Shown here piece by piece: positions 35,460 through 46,766 of a stretch of DNA of 64,000 nt (positions are counted from its first letter, which is position 1; each line of letters begins with the position of its first letter). The notes beneath the pieces are model-generated. The model was not told where the DNA came from. It did not search any database and saw only the letters and a program-made list of their open reading frames with translations. The stretch spans positions 617,053 through 681,052 of the forward strand of contig JAECYW010000028.1 in NCBI GenBank assembly GCA_023014335.1, in the 5' to 3' direction. This DNA is from Galerina marginata. Lineage: Eukaryota > Basidiomycota > Agaricomycetes > Agaricales > Galerinaceae. Both the position numbers and the translations under genes were made by a program.

Positions 35460-36345
35460 CTTGGCGACTGCAGTGTGTGACGCTGGCTTCGACTTTAGGA
35501 CACAATTTGCTAACGACACATATGCTGATGATGCAGCTAGTGCAGTCAGTGACGGCTCTGAAGGAGAAGCCGTAGAGTTCATAGAACATCAACCCTTCTT
35601 GAAAATATCACACCCGTCTCTCCATTAACTGGAACCACTCGAAATATGTCAAATTATTTCGCCCAAGCCGACTTGCTATTAAGACATCCTCATCCAACTC
35701 CACTTTGTACATTCGCTACCCCTCAAACTGCTTTTCACCTCGGGCGTGATCCTAGGTTTAAACGGGAGTTAGTTGACGAGGCAGCTCTGCTGCTCAAGCT
35801 TCCCGATTTCCGACCTGCCTTAAACGACTATATCGTGAAGATGGATACAAATATCTCGGCCCAGGTATCATCAATTGGAGGCCGCCGTTTTGCAACTAAG
35901 GACAGACCTCTTCTATTTACCCATAGAAATATGGACGAACCTTCGAATATAAGAGGCATATCACCATCCGCACAACATTCTTCCTCCTCAGACGCTCAAT
36001 GCTCGCCACTCGGACAGTATGATGCGGTTATCGCGGACACCGACCCAGCTAGAAAATGCACATAGTGGGATAACAGGTAAGTTTCTTACCTTTTTTGACC
36101 TTATTGACCCGTTCACTGATCTTTGAAGGGCATTATATTATTCAACTCCTTATGATCCCACCACCAAGCGGACGGCAACAGCCACTTAAAGTGGATCGAT
36201 TTCTAGTATATGTCCGGCGTTTTGATGTCGTACGCCCCAAGTTAACCGGCTCTCCTACTCTATGTGGACTTTACCCTGAGCCTTCAGCTAAAACGTACAT
36301 CGTGCTCCTCGATTCCCGAGTAATCTTGTCATTTGTTACCTAGCA
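35460..36345 (+). pseudogene. C-terminal remnant of a Plavaka/KDZ-like transposase
   Basis: Frames contain FDFRTQFANDTYADDAASAV, RFKRELVDEAALLLKLPDFR, then in another frame HNILPPQTLNAR-type and QYDAVIADTDP, GHYIIQLLMIPP, and FLVYVRRFDVV ending with GLYPEPSAKTYIVLLDS. Such a tail (nucleotide-rich motif PPQT/LNA, DTVIVNTDP, HSG, FLAYVQRFDVV) is common at the end of large basidiomycete transposon proteins. The N-terminal and catalytic parts are not present nearby. The call is from memory of the tail motifs. Confidence 0.45.
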
Positions 36346-37081
36346 ACTCCATGACCACTGGGACTCGCACCACTTTGCAGGCGCAAGCGCTTCGCGGGTT
36401 TCGCGACCTCGCTGGCCAACCATTTCTTTCCCGCACCATTGTGATTCCCTCCCGCAATCTCAACGCTGCCACCGCACTCCCTGCGGCCCCACGCCGCGCA
36501 CACCTTCTCCAATCGCGCTTTTGTTCATGCCTACGCTCGTTGTTCTTAGTTTCCACCACATGCTACCTGTCGCGTCAAATGTTTTCTCAACACCTACAGC
36601 ATCACTGGCGCTAGCCACCTTGCCCCATCGATTCCCGATCCTACCAGCAGCCTCCTTTTGCACATCCCTCACCTAAAAATCCATATGGATTTTGATTAAA
36701 CAACGGAGCATCTGAACGAGATAGGAAGCGAGTTCCGGAAGGAGGGTCGTTGGAGGTGGTCAATATAAGACGTACCGTGATTAGACACGACATTTCGAAT
36801 GTAGGGCGAAAGGAATTACAAGGGTTCAATTCCCATTCGTTTTAATGGCAACACCTCGATACAGCACAAAACTGGGTCAACACAAGAAAAGCGAACTCGA
36901 CAATGGTAGCACAACAATGGGTAGCACAACAATAACCAGGCGATTGTAACTTCAATGCAAATGATATACAAAACTACAGTAAGAGCCACAAGATACAGAG
37001 GGAACATCATAAGATAAATAGCCGCAGTACAACAAAGAAGGAGAAGACGTCAGGAATACTGAAGAAATTACTGTAGACTCA
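36346..37081. other. Spacer before the nuclease-kinase gene
   Basis: No gene supported. 37000-37081 is the likely 3' flank of the minus-strand gene that ends at 37082. Confidence 0.25.
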
Positions 37082-39441
37082 TTAACAAGCAGGTACATAC
37101 GTGAGAACAGCTGGAGGGCCCGGTATCAACTCAGTGCCAAGCTGCGGCCACTGCTTGAGCCAGCTCATGACCATCCCCAAATCATGACTTGGTAAAATCA
37201 TCAAGTCCCCATTCTGCGATGATAGAGGCCAGTGGACCGAAGGATCACGGTTAGCAGGGTAGTAAGCTTCGCCGACCTTCCCGGCCCAGCTGAACTTGAT
37301 AAGTTTTAGATATGGCAAAGGCAGTTTGTTGTCCTCTTGCTGTTCATCCTCCCCTTCATCATCATCATCATATTCAGATTCGTCATCGTCACTGTCACCT
37401 TCAGGTTCATCATCGGTATCTTCATCTTCATCTTCGTCGTCTTGTTCATCCTGGTCTGCAGGGCAACACTCCAGGAAGCATGTATTGTCAGTTTTTGCCA
37501 GTGTGACTTTGACCATGAAGTTTTTGGGCTGAAGATCACCGTGAACAAAGCCCCCTTGGTGAATAACGGAGACAATCTTCCGAATAGCCATCTTGATCCT
37601 ACCACAATGAGCCCTTGCCACAGAAGGAAACTCCTGACTCAAATCCTCCAAAGTGATCCAACCTGTGTTCTTGACGTTGTCAGAAGGCGGCTCCAGGTAT
37701 TCCATAACGCAAATTTGGGCAATTGGAATGCTAGTCGGTTTACCCTGGATTGCTGGAGCTGAATAGAGAAGAGGTGCCATATTTTGTTTTGCCAGGAACT
37801 GGTGGAGTCCAAAGCCGTACCGATCAACCCCATATCCCGAAGCGACAATCTTTGTCATAACTGTCGTAGGTCGGTCAGGTTGGGCGGGATTGCCAACACT
37901 ATCGTTCATCATCTGGAAATGTCGCTTATCCTGGGCTAAGCGCTCTTCGGCCTGTTTCAACTGCTGAGTTAGTCGCTCTATCTGAGCTTGTTGGCTTGCC
38001 AGCAGAATGTCGTTGTTTGTGGTCTGGCGTCGTGAACCCATAGTTGCTTTGAAGAGGACGCCTGGAGATAATGCTTCCTCAGGCTGAATATGCGAAGGGT
38101 AAATACGGGGTAAATCGGGTTTGTCAGGGACTTGATGCTCTGCTGACCGGCGAGCCCTAGTAATGGATATAAGAACCAGTGAAACAGTGATAGAAATCCA
38201 CTTACCGGGAAAGAATTGGGAGAGCCTCTTTTAATGCATAAAGGGTTCTTGCTGTTTCACTGATATTCTGGCCAGAATCAAGCTCTAAGTGAACATAACC
38301 GCCATATTGATGGGTAACTGGAAGGCCATCTTTGGTATCATAAATACCACTAGCAACACCCAGATGGGTTCCTGAAGAAACATAAGAAGTCCATTTGTCA
38401 AAAGATATAAGATGAAACCGAACCACAGAGTTGTAAGAGGAACGCTGGGGCACCAGATTCTCGTACTGCCTCTTTACTGTCCACGTCCATCTGGTAAAGT
38501 CTACCGTTTCGGTAGAAGGGGTCTCCTCCAGTACCAAACTCCGCCACAACATCGACCATCAAGAGAGGAGCTAAGGACTCGCAGTGGCGAAATACCATCT
38601 GTGAGCTACTGCTGCCGCCCGAATCGTTATCGTCATCATCCCATTTGCAATCGAGATCATCGGGGATGATCAGGGTCAAAAGTTTCTTGAAGTCATTCCG
38701 CCGTTCGCTGTGGGAGGTGTAGAATTTTGCCATAGCTTTAAGTAGCTTGAAAGAGACAGCTGCGACCATATTGAACTTTTCGTCGTTTATGGGAGGAGGC
38801 TGCTTGAGTGTTTCCGAGAAGATATAGAAAGCTGGGTGGTAGAACTCGATGGCTAGGGTTGGTGGATTTGGACCGCGCCGGGTACGAGGGCCCGCTCCTT
38901 TCTCCCAGATGAAGGAATATCCGAAATAAGATGGTGAAGATATTCCACTTTCCAAGTTTCTGCATAGATCGGAGCGGAGCCCCTCCATTGTCTTAAACCT
39001 GCCACAAAGATTGGGGTCGACACAATTCTCTGGCTCAACAAAAGGTTGATAGATGATGCCGTAGTTTAGGAGCTCTTGGCGTGTAGAAACTTTGGTGGAG
39101 ACGTCTTGGAACACCTCCAATTGATACGTCAGATCTTCGTACCAGGATTCTTCGGTCGAATTGGTGTTGAATTGTAGGATCTGACGAATTTCATCCAGAA
39201 CAGGTTGGCAGAGTTCCAGGATGTCTCGTTTCTGGATTCTGCCCCAAATTTCTTCGTCTCGGTCGATTGGGGGCGGAGGTAGTAATCTTGGACTGGCTTT
39301 GGCTTTGTCCGAAGTTGATGATATCTTCGGTTTGGTGGAAGCACTTGGCGCAAGAAACCTATTAGAAGAGACTAGGGCTTCTGGCTGGTTTTCTTTCTGT
39401 TGCCTGTTAGAAATATCCAAGGCACGAAATGGAACGGACAT
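37082..39441 (-). CDS. PD-(D/E)XK-like nuclease fused to kinase-like domain, catalytic residues lost (752 aa)
   Basis: Three exons, 39441-38424, 38371-38206 and 38156-37082, join in frame with introns of 52 and 49 bases. Residues about 75-395 align with the nuclease-like half of the paralogue at 58-60.3 kb. At the PD-(D/E)XK positions this copy has Gln281, Asp297 and Val299 instead of Asp, Glu and Lys. A coiled coil (about 410-470) leads to a kinase-like half. HGDLQPKN is kept, but the metal-binding Asp motif reads LIKFSWAGK, with Lys for Asp. A long run of Asp/Glu is inserted between these motifs. Nuclease-kinase fusions are known among Crinkler-type effectors and transposon-derived proteins. 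This member is likely a non-catalytic binding or decoy protein; role inferred. Confidence 0.75.
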
Positions 39442-40573
39442 GAGGGAAATAGGATATGTAAATGATACTCGGTGGTGGTGGGTACTAGGAAACGCTCCGC
39501 GGCAACCTACGGATTTCGGAAGTAGGTCTCATGATCGCTGACTCACTGCTCCAAGTATAGGTTATAGGTCCTCAATATCTTACAACGCAACAACTGAGCA
39601 CGAACGCGCGGTGTTTAAAAAGTAGAGGCGCCATCTATTTTGGCCTAATTTCGGAGTGCACCCACTGGCGCCGGTTGGATGGGCGACGACGATGGGCGAT
39701 GTCGGTCTAACGTGCCATAATATTTTAGCATCGTTCATGACGAAGTTGGTTAGTGAGGTGGTGTGCATTGTGCCCATGGGTATCGTTTGTGCTGGGGTTA
39801 CTGGTTGGCCGCGCCGGCTCAAATTCGTCGAAAGATTTTGTCCTTCAGTGCGTCCTTTTCTTCATCTATGAACTCAGTTCTAACCGTCCTGATCGTTCTT
39901 GTCCTCGACCTCGACGGTCATTTCAAGTTCGCGTGTCCAACCCATGTCTGTTCCAAACCACGCATCAACAAAATGGGGAAAAAACGCGGCTTGCCACCGC
40001 CTCCTCTTCGAGACCAAGCTACGCTTACAAACTCAGGCGCAGCGCCAACTGCCAAGTCACCCCACGCCGACAAAATCATCAAGAAGAGCAGGATTGATGT
40101 AACCCACTCATAACCACAAACATGTCGGGACTTACAGTCCCCACTCAACAGCTCAACCAACACCCACAGAGTCAGTCACCCCCAAGCCACCTGTATGGAG
40201 GAGAGGTTCGTAGGCCGGGTGTCAATTCGGGGCTCTCGGAGGAGCGCCCTGCAATGAAGGGGCGATCCACGATCGGGCTCGAGAGCCGCATGAGCTGATC
40301 ACAGTGCTTTCGGGGAGAGTCGCCCTTGTGAGCCAACTTCCTATATTCTCGTTCCCGACGTTGTAGGGCACGATCTCTGCATCTCAGAGGTGGTACGGGT
40401 AGGCGGACCGGCGGAGTTTGGAGTCGGAGGCAACACGGTTTTGTTCAGGTTTTTTGACTCCGATTTTATTCTCCGCCGGAACTCTCCCGAACATCTGGAG
40501 CCGAGATTAATATTTTAACCGAGTATGCCCTTGAAAACAATTTACTGCGGTGATTATAGGCTGCACATTCTGC
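39442..40573. other. Spacer without a supportable gene
   Basis: Overlapping short plus ORFs at 39753-40113 contain a Lys/Arg-rich stretch but no domain. The stretch ends at the target duplication of the small transposon. Confidence 0.25.
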
Positions 40574-41235
40574 TATGGAGTAGGACCCCCGAAAGCCCCC
40601 TAAGAGGTATGTATCGAATCCGGTTACAAATTGCCCGCCGCAGGCGAAGGTTTGTACCTAGTCCGGGTACAAATGGCCAATTTTGGGACCGATGTATGTC
40701 CAAAAGTCCAGGTACAAACACCTCCACCACCGAAGGTATGTTTTACAGTCCGGGTACAGGACGGGTCCTGGAGAACCGAAAATAAGGGTCCTAGGTACGC
40801 CTTTTGGCGCTGATATTGAGCCCAATTTTGCCTTTATTGAGCATAGTTAGGACGATTTGGCCGCTAGTTCGTCTCCAACGCGAGCTGCGGCGCAAATCGC
40901 GGCAAAAATAAAGTCCTGTTGAATTCTTCGATTTTTTGGGGCCTAAAGCTGTTCAGCAATCGACTGGAAGAAACTAAGGAGCCAAAATTACGCTTGCTCA
41001 GGTCGCCCCCAGCTCGAAGAGCTCGAAAAGAAAATTTTGAGGATTTTTGGGATTTTTGATGCGTTTTTAGAGCTTTGTATCGAAAGTCCGGGTACAAATG
41101 GCACTCGGAGAGTCGGAGGAGGTCTGTACGAAAGTCCGGGTACAAAATGCCTCGCAGAGCCGAAAAAAAGTCCGGGTACAGGACCTCTGGGCGAAAACAT
41201 ACCTTCTAGGGGACTTTCGGGGGTCCTTATGGAGT
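40574..41235. mobile_element. Non-autonomous TIR transposon (MITE-like) with 8-base target duplication
   Basis: The element 40582-41227 (646 bases) has 31-base terminal inverted repeats, 40582-40612 and 41197-41227, beginning AGGACCCCCGAAAG and agreeing at about 28 of 31 positions. TATGGAGT directly precedes the left end (40574-40581) and directly follows the right end (41228-41235), a perfect 8-base target duplication. Eight-base duplications are usual for hAT elements, so hAT is the likely superfamily, though P and Merlin elements are alternatives. It encodes no transposase. Confidence 0.85.
40660..41180 (+). repeat. Subterminal direct repeats of the small transposon
   Basis: The 14-mer AGTCCGGGTACAAA or close variants recur near 40659, 40705, 40750, 41084, 41129 and 41168, all in the same orientation, plus a weaker one near 40619. 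The left and right sets are arranged alike (two ending ACAAA, the third ending ACAGGAC). Subterminal repeats of this kind are typical transposase-binding sites; binding here is inferred. Confidence 0.7.
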
Positions 41236-42075
41236 GATCTTTAAACCTCATCCTGAGATGAACTTTATATCGCCCTTTCATAATCCAACAAAAGCTTAAC
41301 ATTAATCAACCTATACAGTGTACATGTGCGCCTACATGCGCCGTCCCAAAAAAATCCCTTTCTTGTAATGTCGCTGACAGTTGTTGCTTTTTGAGGTAAT
41401 GTTGCTTACTCTTTGACAAATTCCGCTTACGCTCGCCTCGTCGCCAAGCACCACTATCATCTTCGCCTTCCCTCACTTCGCACTCCTCCACCCCACTGCT
41501 CCAATTCTTAAGAAAAGGTATATAATTAAATCTGATATAGTTCCTCTTACTAATATTAACTCTTATCAAGGATAATCCTCGACGCGAGCAAATGCAATCC
41601 GTCGCCGTGTGCGCCTTGCCTTTCGCTGCCAAAGCATGTGGGCTGCCAGTAGATGGGTATACGATAAAGGTAACATCTGAAAGTCGGCGAAAGGAGACCC
41701 TGCAGAGATTTTCCGGGTGCGTCACGAAAAGAGTCAGAACGCGATTCATACTCATTGCTATTTCTTAATCCCAGCACCCATACTTATCCGCCCTGCGACA
41801 GGCTCAGCAACGTCGTCGCTGCTTCTAAGCCCTGCCAACACCTTCCTGCTCCGCAACGCTTAGCAGCATCGGGTTGCACTCATGCTGTCTCTTTGCCGAC
41901 TTTGGCTCCAGTATGACTCCCTCGTGATTCTCTTCCGAGCTCGCATATGGTGACGACCGCGAAGGGGATAGCCGGGACACTGACGTGCGAGCTGTAAGTT
42001 TTGTCAATGCCACAATGCCCCTGTTGTTTATCTTCACCATTTGGCGTTCTTTAGGCTTACAACATTTAATCATCA

Positions 42076-42510
42076 GGCCACAAGGAGCCAACCAGACATT
42101 GGCGACGAATGTGGCGCCTCCTTCCTTGTGCAGCCGCCGAGAACGTCTGCAAAATACCTCGGTGCGTTCATGAAGATTTACTTGAGCTAACTTTAGCCTT
42201 GTCACCTGGCCGCGAGGAGCCAACGGCGATGAGTGTGAATGTGGGCAGCCATGGGCTCTTGGTCTGAGAACAGCTTGGAGATCAAGCAGTCTGGAATAGG
42301 TGAGCTTTCATGTAGTTGTTTCTGCGATGAACAAAGGCGCAGTCGAATTCTGGATGACAAAGGTTGCCTCAGTAGGGTAGCCGTGTATATTACAGTAAAA
42401 TATGTTATTGGCTTTTATGCATTCAGTGAAGCCAAGATGAAGTACAGCTGCCATTTGCATAGTCCCGGGCCACGAGGAGCCAACCGAAGGTTGGCGATGA
42501 GTGGCGCGTC
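42076..42510 (+). repeat. Three spaced direct copies of a GAGGAGCCAAC repeat
   Basis: GGCC, A/G-CGAGGAGCCAAC, TTGGCGA and TGA-GTG blocks occur at 42076-42119, 42208-42238 and 42468-42510. The middle copy lacks the internal block. Spacing is about 130 and 260 bases. Confidence 0.6.
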
Positions 42511-42677
42511 AAATGGGAGCTAAATACTATGTAATTTACATTCAACGCGTGCTGAAACAGCATAACGAAGAAATCATTCCTGAAATCATCGGAAATGTTC
42601 TCTAATCATAAAATATAACCGCGGAAAATACCTAAATCTAAATACAACACATAGCGAGAAATAAAGTAGACCCGACT

Positions 42678-42716
42678 AGGGACGAGTTTTGCCGTGCAAA
42701 GCATCGGCCTTCAAGA
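42678..42716 (+). repeat. Dispersed motif, partner of 6.30 kb
   Basis: Second occurrence of the GACGAGTTTTGCCGTGC motif with following ATCGGCC and CAAG. No coding gene adjoins it. Confidence 0.5.
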
Positions 42717-43431
42717 CCATGGCCAAGTAAACAGCGGAGGAATTCCGCGAGAACTTAATTTAAATATGACAAAAGACTTTTCAAGGGTTATCTATCTGTG
42801 TAGGGGCGCAAAACTGGATATTTACTGAACTTGACACTTGAAAATAAAAATATTCAATGGCGGAAGGCGAAATTTGGGGTTGTATAACAAGTTAATGGGC
42901 TTAGAGCCTATAATTCATAGGTACATAATTATTTTCCTATTTTTCCTATTTTACAGCTAGGCAGGGAAGGCAGTTTAAGGCAAGGAAGCACATTGGCGCT
43001 GCCGGAGCAGCCGGCGGGAAGGCGGGAGCCAAATCAGGAAAACGGGACCTACCGAGATTGGATCGAGTTGTAGTCGTAATCTCAAATTGGAAAGTCATTG
43101 CAAAACGCCGCCACGCTCGGGAAACCTAACTCCCTCTTGACGCGCCAGGCCCTCATTTCCACAGCTGGGCCAACTCACGCCAACCCCACGAAATGGGTGC
43201 CGCCATAACCATTGACAGCAGAGGATACGGCCGCAGTTTTGGAAGGGCGGGGGTTGGAGAACGTTTCATGCGAACCCAATAGGTAAGTGAGCTCACCGCC
43301 ATAGTGAAGAAACACCTTCCTCTGCTGGTGGGGGGATAGGGTTTGTTGGAGGAACAATTGCATTTCAGGATCTCTCGATTACACTCCGACGGGCTACACT
43401 TCTTTGTCAGGCTCTTAAAAAACAAGTTTTG

Positions 43432-45457
43432 CTAGTTTTGCTGGCTGAATAAGTCGCTCAGTCCATAATCGGAAATCTCATCCAACCCATATGCGTCCTC
43501 TTCCCAGCCTTTTGCGTCAAGAGGTTGGAAGCTGCCAGTGAGTAGCTGTTGTCCGGGGTTCCTTTCCAAAAATCTACATCCAGTGAGCCTGCCCACATAA
43601 TATTGGGAATGAACAGGATTGTCCTACCTTATGGGGCCGCGTATGTACTTGCTCGACTCAGAGGCTACAAGCTGTCTTTCGCTCTCATTACTGGGAGAGG
43701 GGCATGCCTTGACAGATAATGAGAGGAAGCAGCCAATGCTGAGTAAGGCTTTGACTTACTGGACAGAAGTCTTCTATGCAGGCACGCATAGAACCAGCGT
43801 AAAGTGGATGGCGGTGGAGCCGGCGACCTGCCTCGGTAAGTGGCCACGATCCTGATTATACAGGTGCATTCATAAAAATGGTTTATCCGTTCAAGATACA
43901 CCCACCGTTCAAACGATAATTCTAGAAAAGTTGGTGAGCAACTCAGAAAGACGAACATTAGATAAGAGAATACTACTTACAATCATTGCAACCGATGTTG
44001 CTATCTTATCCGCAGTCCAAGTGGGGCCATATGGGACAACCCATGCGACATCATAGTCACTGGATTGAAAATTGATGTTGAGCCGGCGCCCTGGACCTGC
44101 ATATGCAGCACCTTGGAAAATGACCTTTTTCCATGGGTAATCTAGGACATTTCTGCGCTCAGAGTCACTAAAGTACAGCCGTTCAAGAACCAATAATTGC
44201 GCAAGGCCATTCGGACGCTTGGGTGATGGATGGTGAAAAATCTACAAAGTCTAAGTTAAAGTATAAATGAGTTAACTACTAGACATACCGAAGGGTCAAT
44301 TCTTTGGCGTGAAAGGGAAGGGAGGTAGACCTCGTAGCCCCGTTCCGCATATTTTGCCAGACGTACTTCATACGAGGGAGACCTTCTTGTCAGGTCCACA
44401 GTATTGGCTTGTCTAATGCAGGATGCCAAAGCTCTTGGATTGGTCCATACACGTCGACCTGAAGGCAGGAAAATAATTTAAAGCTGTATTTGAATTTAAA
44501 GAGGTGTTCTCACCGTCATAGGCAAAACAAGCTGAGTCAACATCAAATCCTGCTAATATTTCTGCAGGAGAGAGGTATAACCTCAAGACAATTTGCACAG
44601 GTCTTGCTGGGAAGAGTGCTACCGATAGAGTGAGACAACTGGAAATCATTTTGATAAAGGACATACTGTGAATGGAGACCACGTTTGCTTTGCGGACGCA
44701 AATTACTTTGAAAGGAGTGGCGTTGCTGATGGTTTTGTATATTTCGGCCATTTTTGCCTTTGCCTAAGATGAAGAATATCAGCTGAGCATCCAGGGAAAA
44801 AACAGATACAAATTGATTTACTTGAGTTGCGTTCAACCCGTAAAGGAAAAGATCGATGTCGGAGGCGGCAAAAACGGATTGATATCGATCGTTTCTTTGT
44901 TTAGTGGTGGAGTCACGCTCGAAAGGTTCTAGGCATGCCAATACAGAGCCTCCAGCAACGATAACATTGTTCCAGGATATGTTTGAAAGTATGTTGTTGG
45001 TGAAGATATTCCAATTTCTTTCAAACTCGCTCAAAGTAGGAACGATAGACAGACTTCCTGGTTTCTTTCGACGGTGAGATGCCAATGGCATAATGAAATG
45101 CTCGTCATGGTGTTCACCAAATGGCCTTCCGATTACCTTCCAGATGTCTTGGTCCTGAGCGAAGACGTCAAAAAGGCCGGCAAAAGGATCTACGAGGCCA
45201 GGGTGCCTTTGGTCGCCAGCAAAAATCCTTCTAAGGTCTTCTTCCTGGTGAACTGCAGTCTGTAAGAAGGGGTCTAAACGTTGACCGGCTGGGAGAGCAA
45301 GAACGGCTTCAAGAAATAGCTGCACATTGTCCGGGTTGAGATTGGCCTGCTTAGAGAGCGACACGGTATTAGCGGCTTCTCGAGCCCCGTCGACCACTCT
45401 AGAATTCGACAAGGGAAAGAATTGTCGCAAGCACGCCATTAATGGTTGAAAGCACAT
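43432..45457 (-). CDS. Basidiomycete protein with nucleotidyltransferase-like motif, intact (540 aa)
   Basis: Eight exons join in frame: 45457-44822, 44763-44514, 44458-44289, 44241-43981, 43921-43906, 43827-43760, 43707-43628 and 43573-43432. Exon 5 has only 16 bases, and a 48-base in-frame intron may lie in exon 2. Residues 167-204 read VIVAGGSVLACL and, after a variable loop, ASDIDLFLYGL. This GGS plus DxD pattern is like the active site of polymerase-beta-type nucleotidyltransferases. Later blocks are PVQIVLRLYLSP, GFDVDSACFAYDG, RRSPSYEVRLAKYAERGYEV, a Cys-containing LHRHPLYAG and EDFCPACP segment, and NPGQQLLTGSFQPLDA. I know this block order from uncharacterised mushroom proteins. The enzymatic reading is inference. 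Confidence 0.75.
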
Positions 45458-46766
45458 GTTTCAGTTGTAGTAAGTGTTGGCGAAGACGCAGAAGACAGCG
45501 GAACAGTAGCTCTAAACCCCAGTCATTAAAAGGCTTGGGCTGTAAAGTGCTAAAGCCTACGTCGCCGAAGGTTGCGAGTCACAGATATGAGAAGCCCCAT
45601 TTGAATCCTATAGCTACAGAAAGCGAGTACCGAAATTCTGAGTGTGGGGCAAAACAAAGAGGTGAGTCAAAAGCGCCTGTTTTGGATCACGGGAGTCCAA
45701 AACCAGGAACGGGATAAGCTTTCCCTGAGCTGAGGGACGCTGACAGAGTCATTACTACGGAATGTGAGCCGCCTTTCAGAGGACCGACCTGTGAGGAGAA
45801 CCAATTCATTGAGTACCTGTAGCAGCACTTATTATTGCCCTCTTAGGTCACTGAATGCGCCCTGCCATACTGCCACATCCAAAAATAGATTTCAAGCCAG
45901 CGCAGGTGAGAAGATAACATTTGACTCACTATCATACCGTCTGCACAGCCAAGCCGCCGACCGAGCGGCGAGCTTTGTCGCTGGCCCGGGAGGGCTTAAG
46001 CTTGGGGAGGGCGGGCATGACACCTTGTAGGGTTCTTTGACATGAAAGAACCCTTCCAAGGGGGACTTTAACACCCGCTCCCTTCTCCCTTTATGTCCCA
46101 ATTAGGATACTCTTACTGTGCGAATGTCGTGAAGTATACTGTAATGCAATAGGATGGAATACTAACGCGCTTTGTATGATAATTGGCTAGAAACCCGCCA
46201 AACCCGCTCCCTGTGTTGACATTGCAAGAAACACGCAGCCAAGAGTAGGTCAGGTTAACAATAGAATTTCCGTGTATCTTTATTGAAGGCGTCGGCTTTC
46301 GAGAATGATGGAGATCAAAATACCATGGGGAGAAGGCGATTAAACCTCAAAAATATAATTTCTAATTTGGGCGTTGTGGGCGCATGCTGATATCGATTTG
46401 GGACTACAAATTTATGTTACTTAATAAACCCTAATGAATACAGAGCTATAGACACAAGCAGGCGGGCAGGCGGCGCCAGGCGCGGATACGCGCGCTGATC
46501 TCGATCCAAGCTCACAGCCCTGCGAGTAAAGTTTCTCTCACTCACCGGTAACGGCATCATGCATGGTCCAGTGACAAGTGCTACCCTGACCTTTGTTCCA
46601 GACTGTTTCACAGACCGATGCTGGTTCTTGGATTAGTTCCCGTCTGAGGGTCGACTCGGACGATGACTCGCCCTCTGACTCGCTGCTCTGGGGCTATTTA
46701 TCATGAACTTTCAAACGGGCGGTTTCTGTCCTCGCCCGCTTCCGCTTCTTTGTCGCCTTCTGCAAT
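45458..46766. other. Spacer with a strong hairpin
   Basis: No gene supported. A perfect 10-base inverted repeat AGGGTTCTTT / AAAGAACCCT with a 6-base loop sits at 46029-46054, and the stem can be prolonged with CTTG/CAAG outside it. Its role is unknown. Confidence 0.35.

Larger units (their letters stand above)
41236..43431. other. Gene-poor stretch with dispersed repeats
   Basis: No gene supported. It contains three direct repeats at 42.08-42.51 kb, the dispersed motif at 42678-42716, and short minus ORFs at 43153-43425 without domains. 41790-41850 resembles 15070-15120. Confidence 0.3.

Noticed and set aside
37296..37532. Ser-rich plus ORF
   Set aside because: It is the complement of the Asp/Glu-rich insert of the nuclease-kinase gene.
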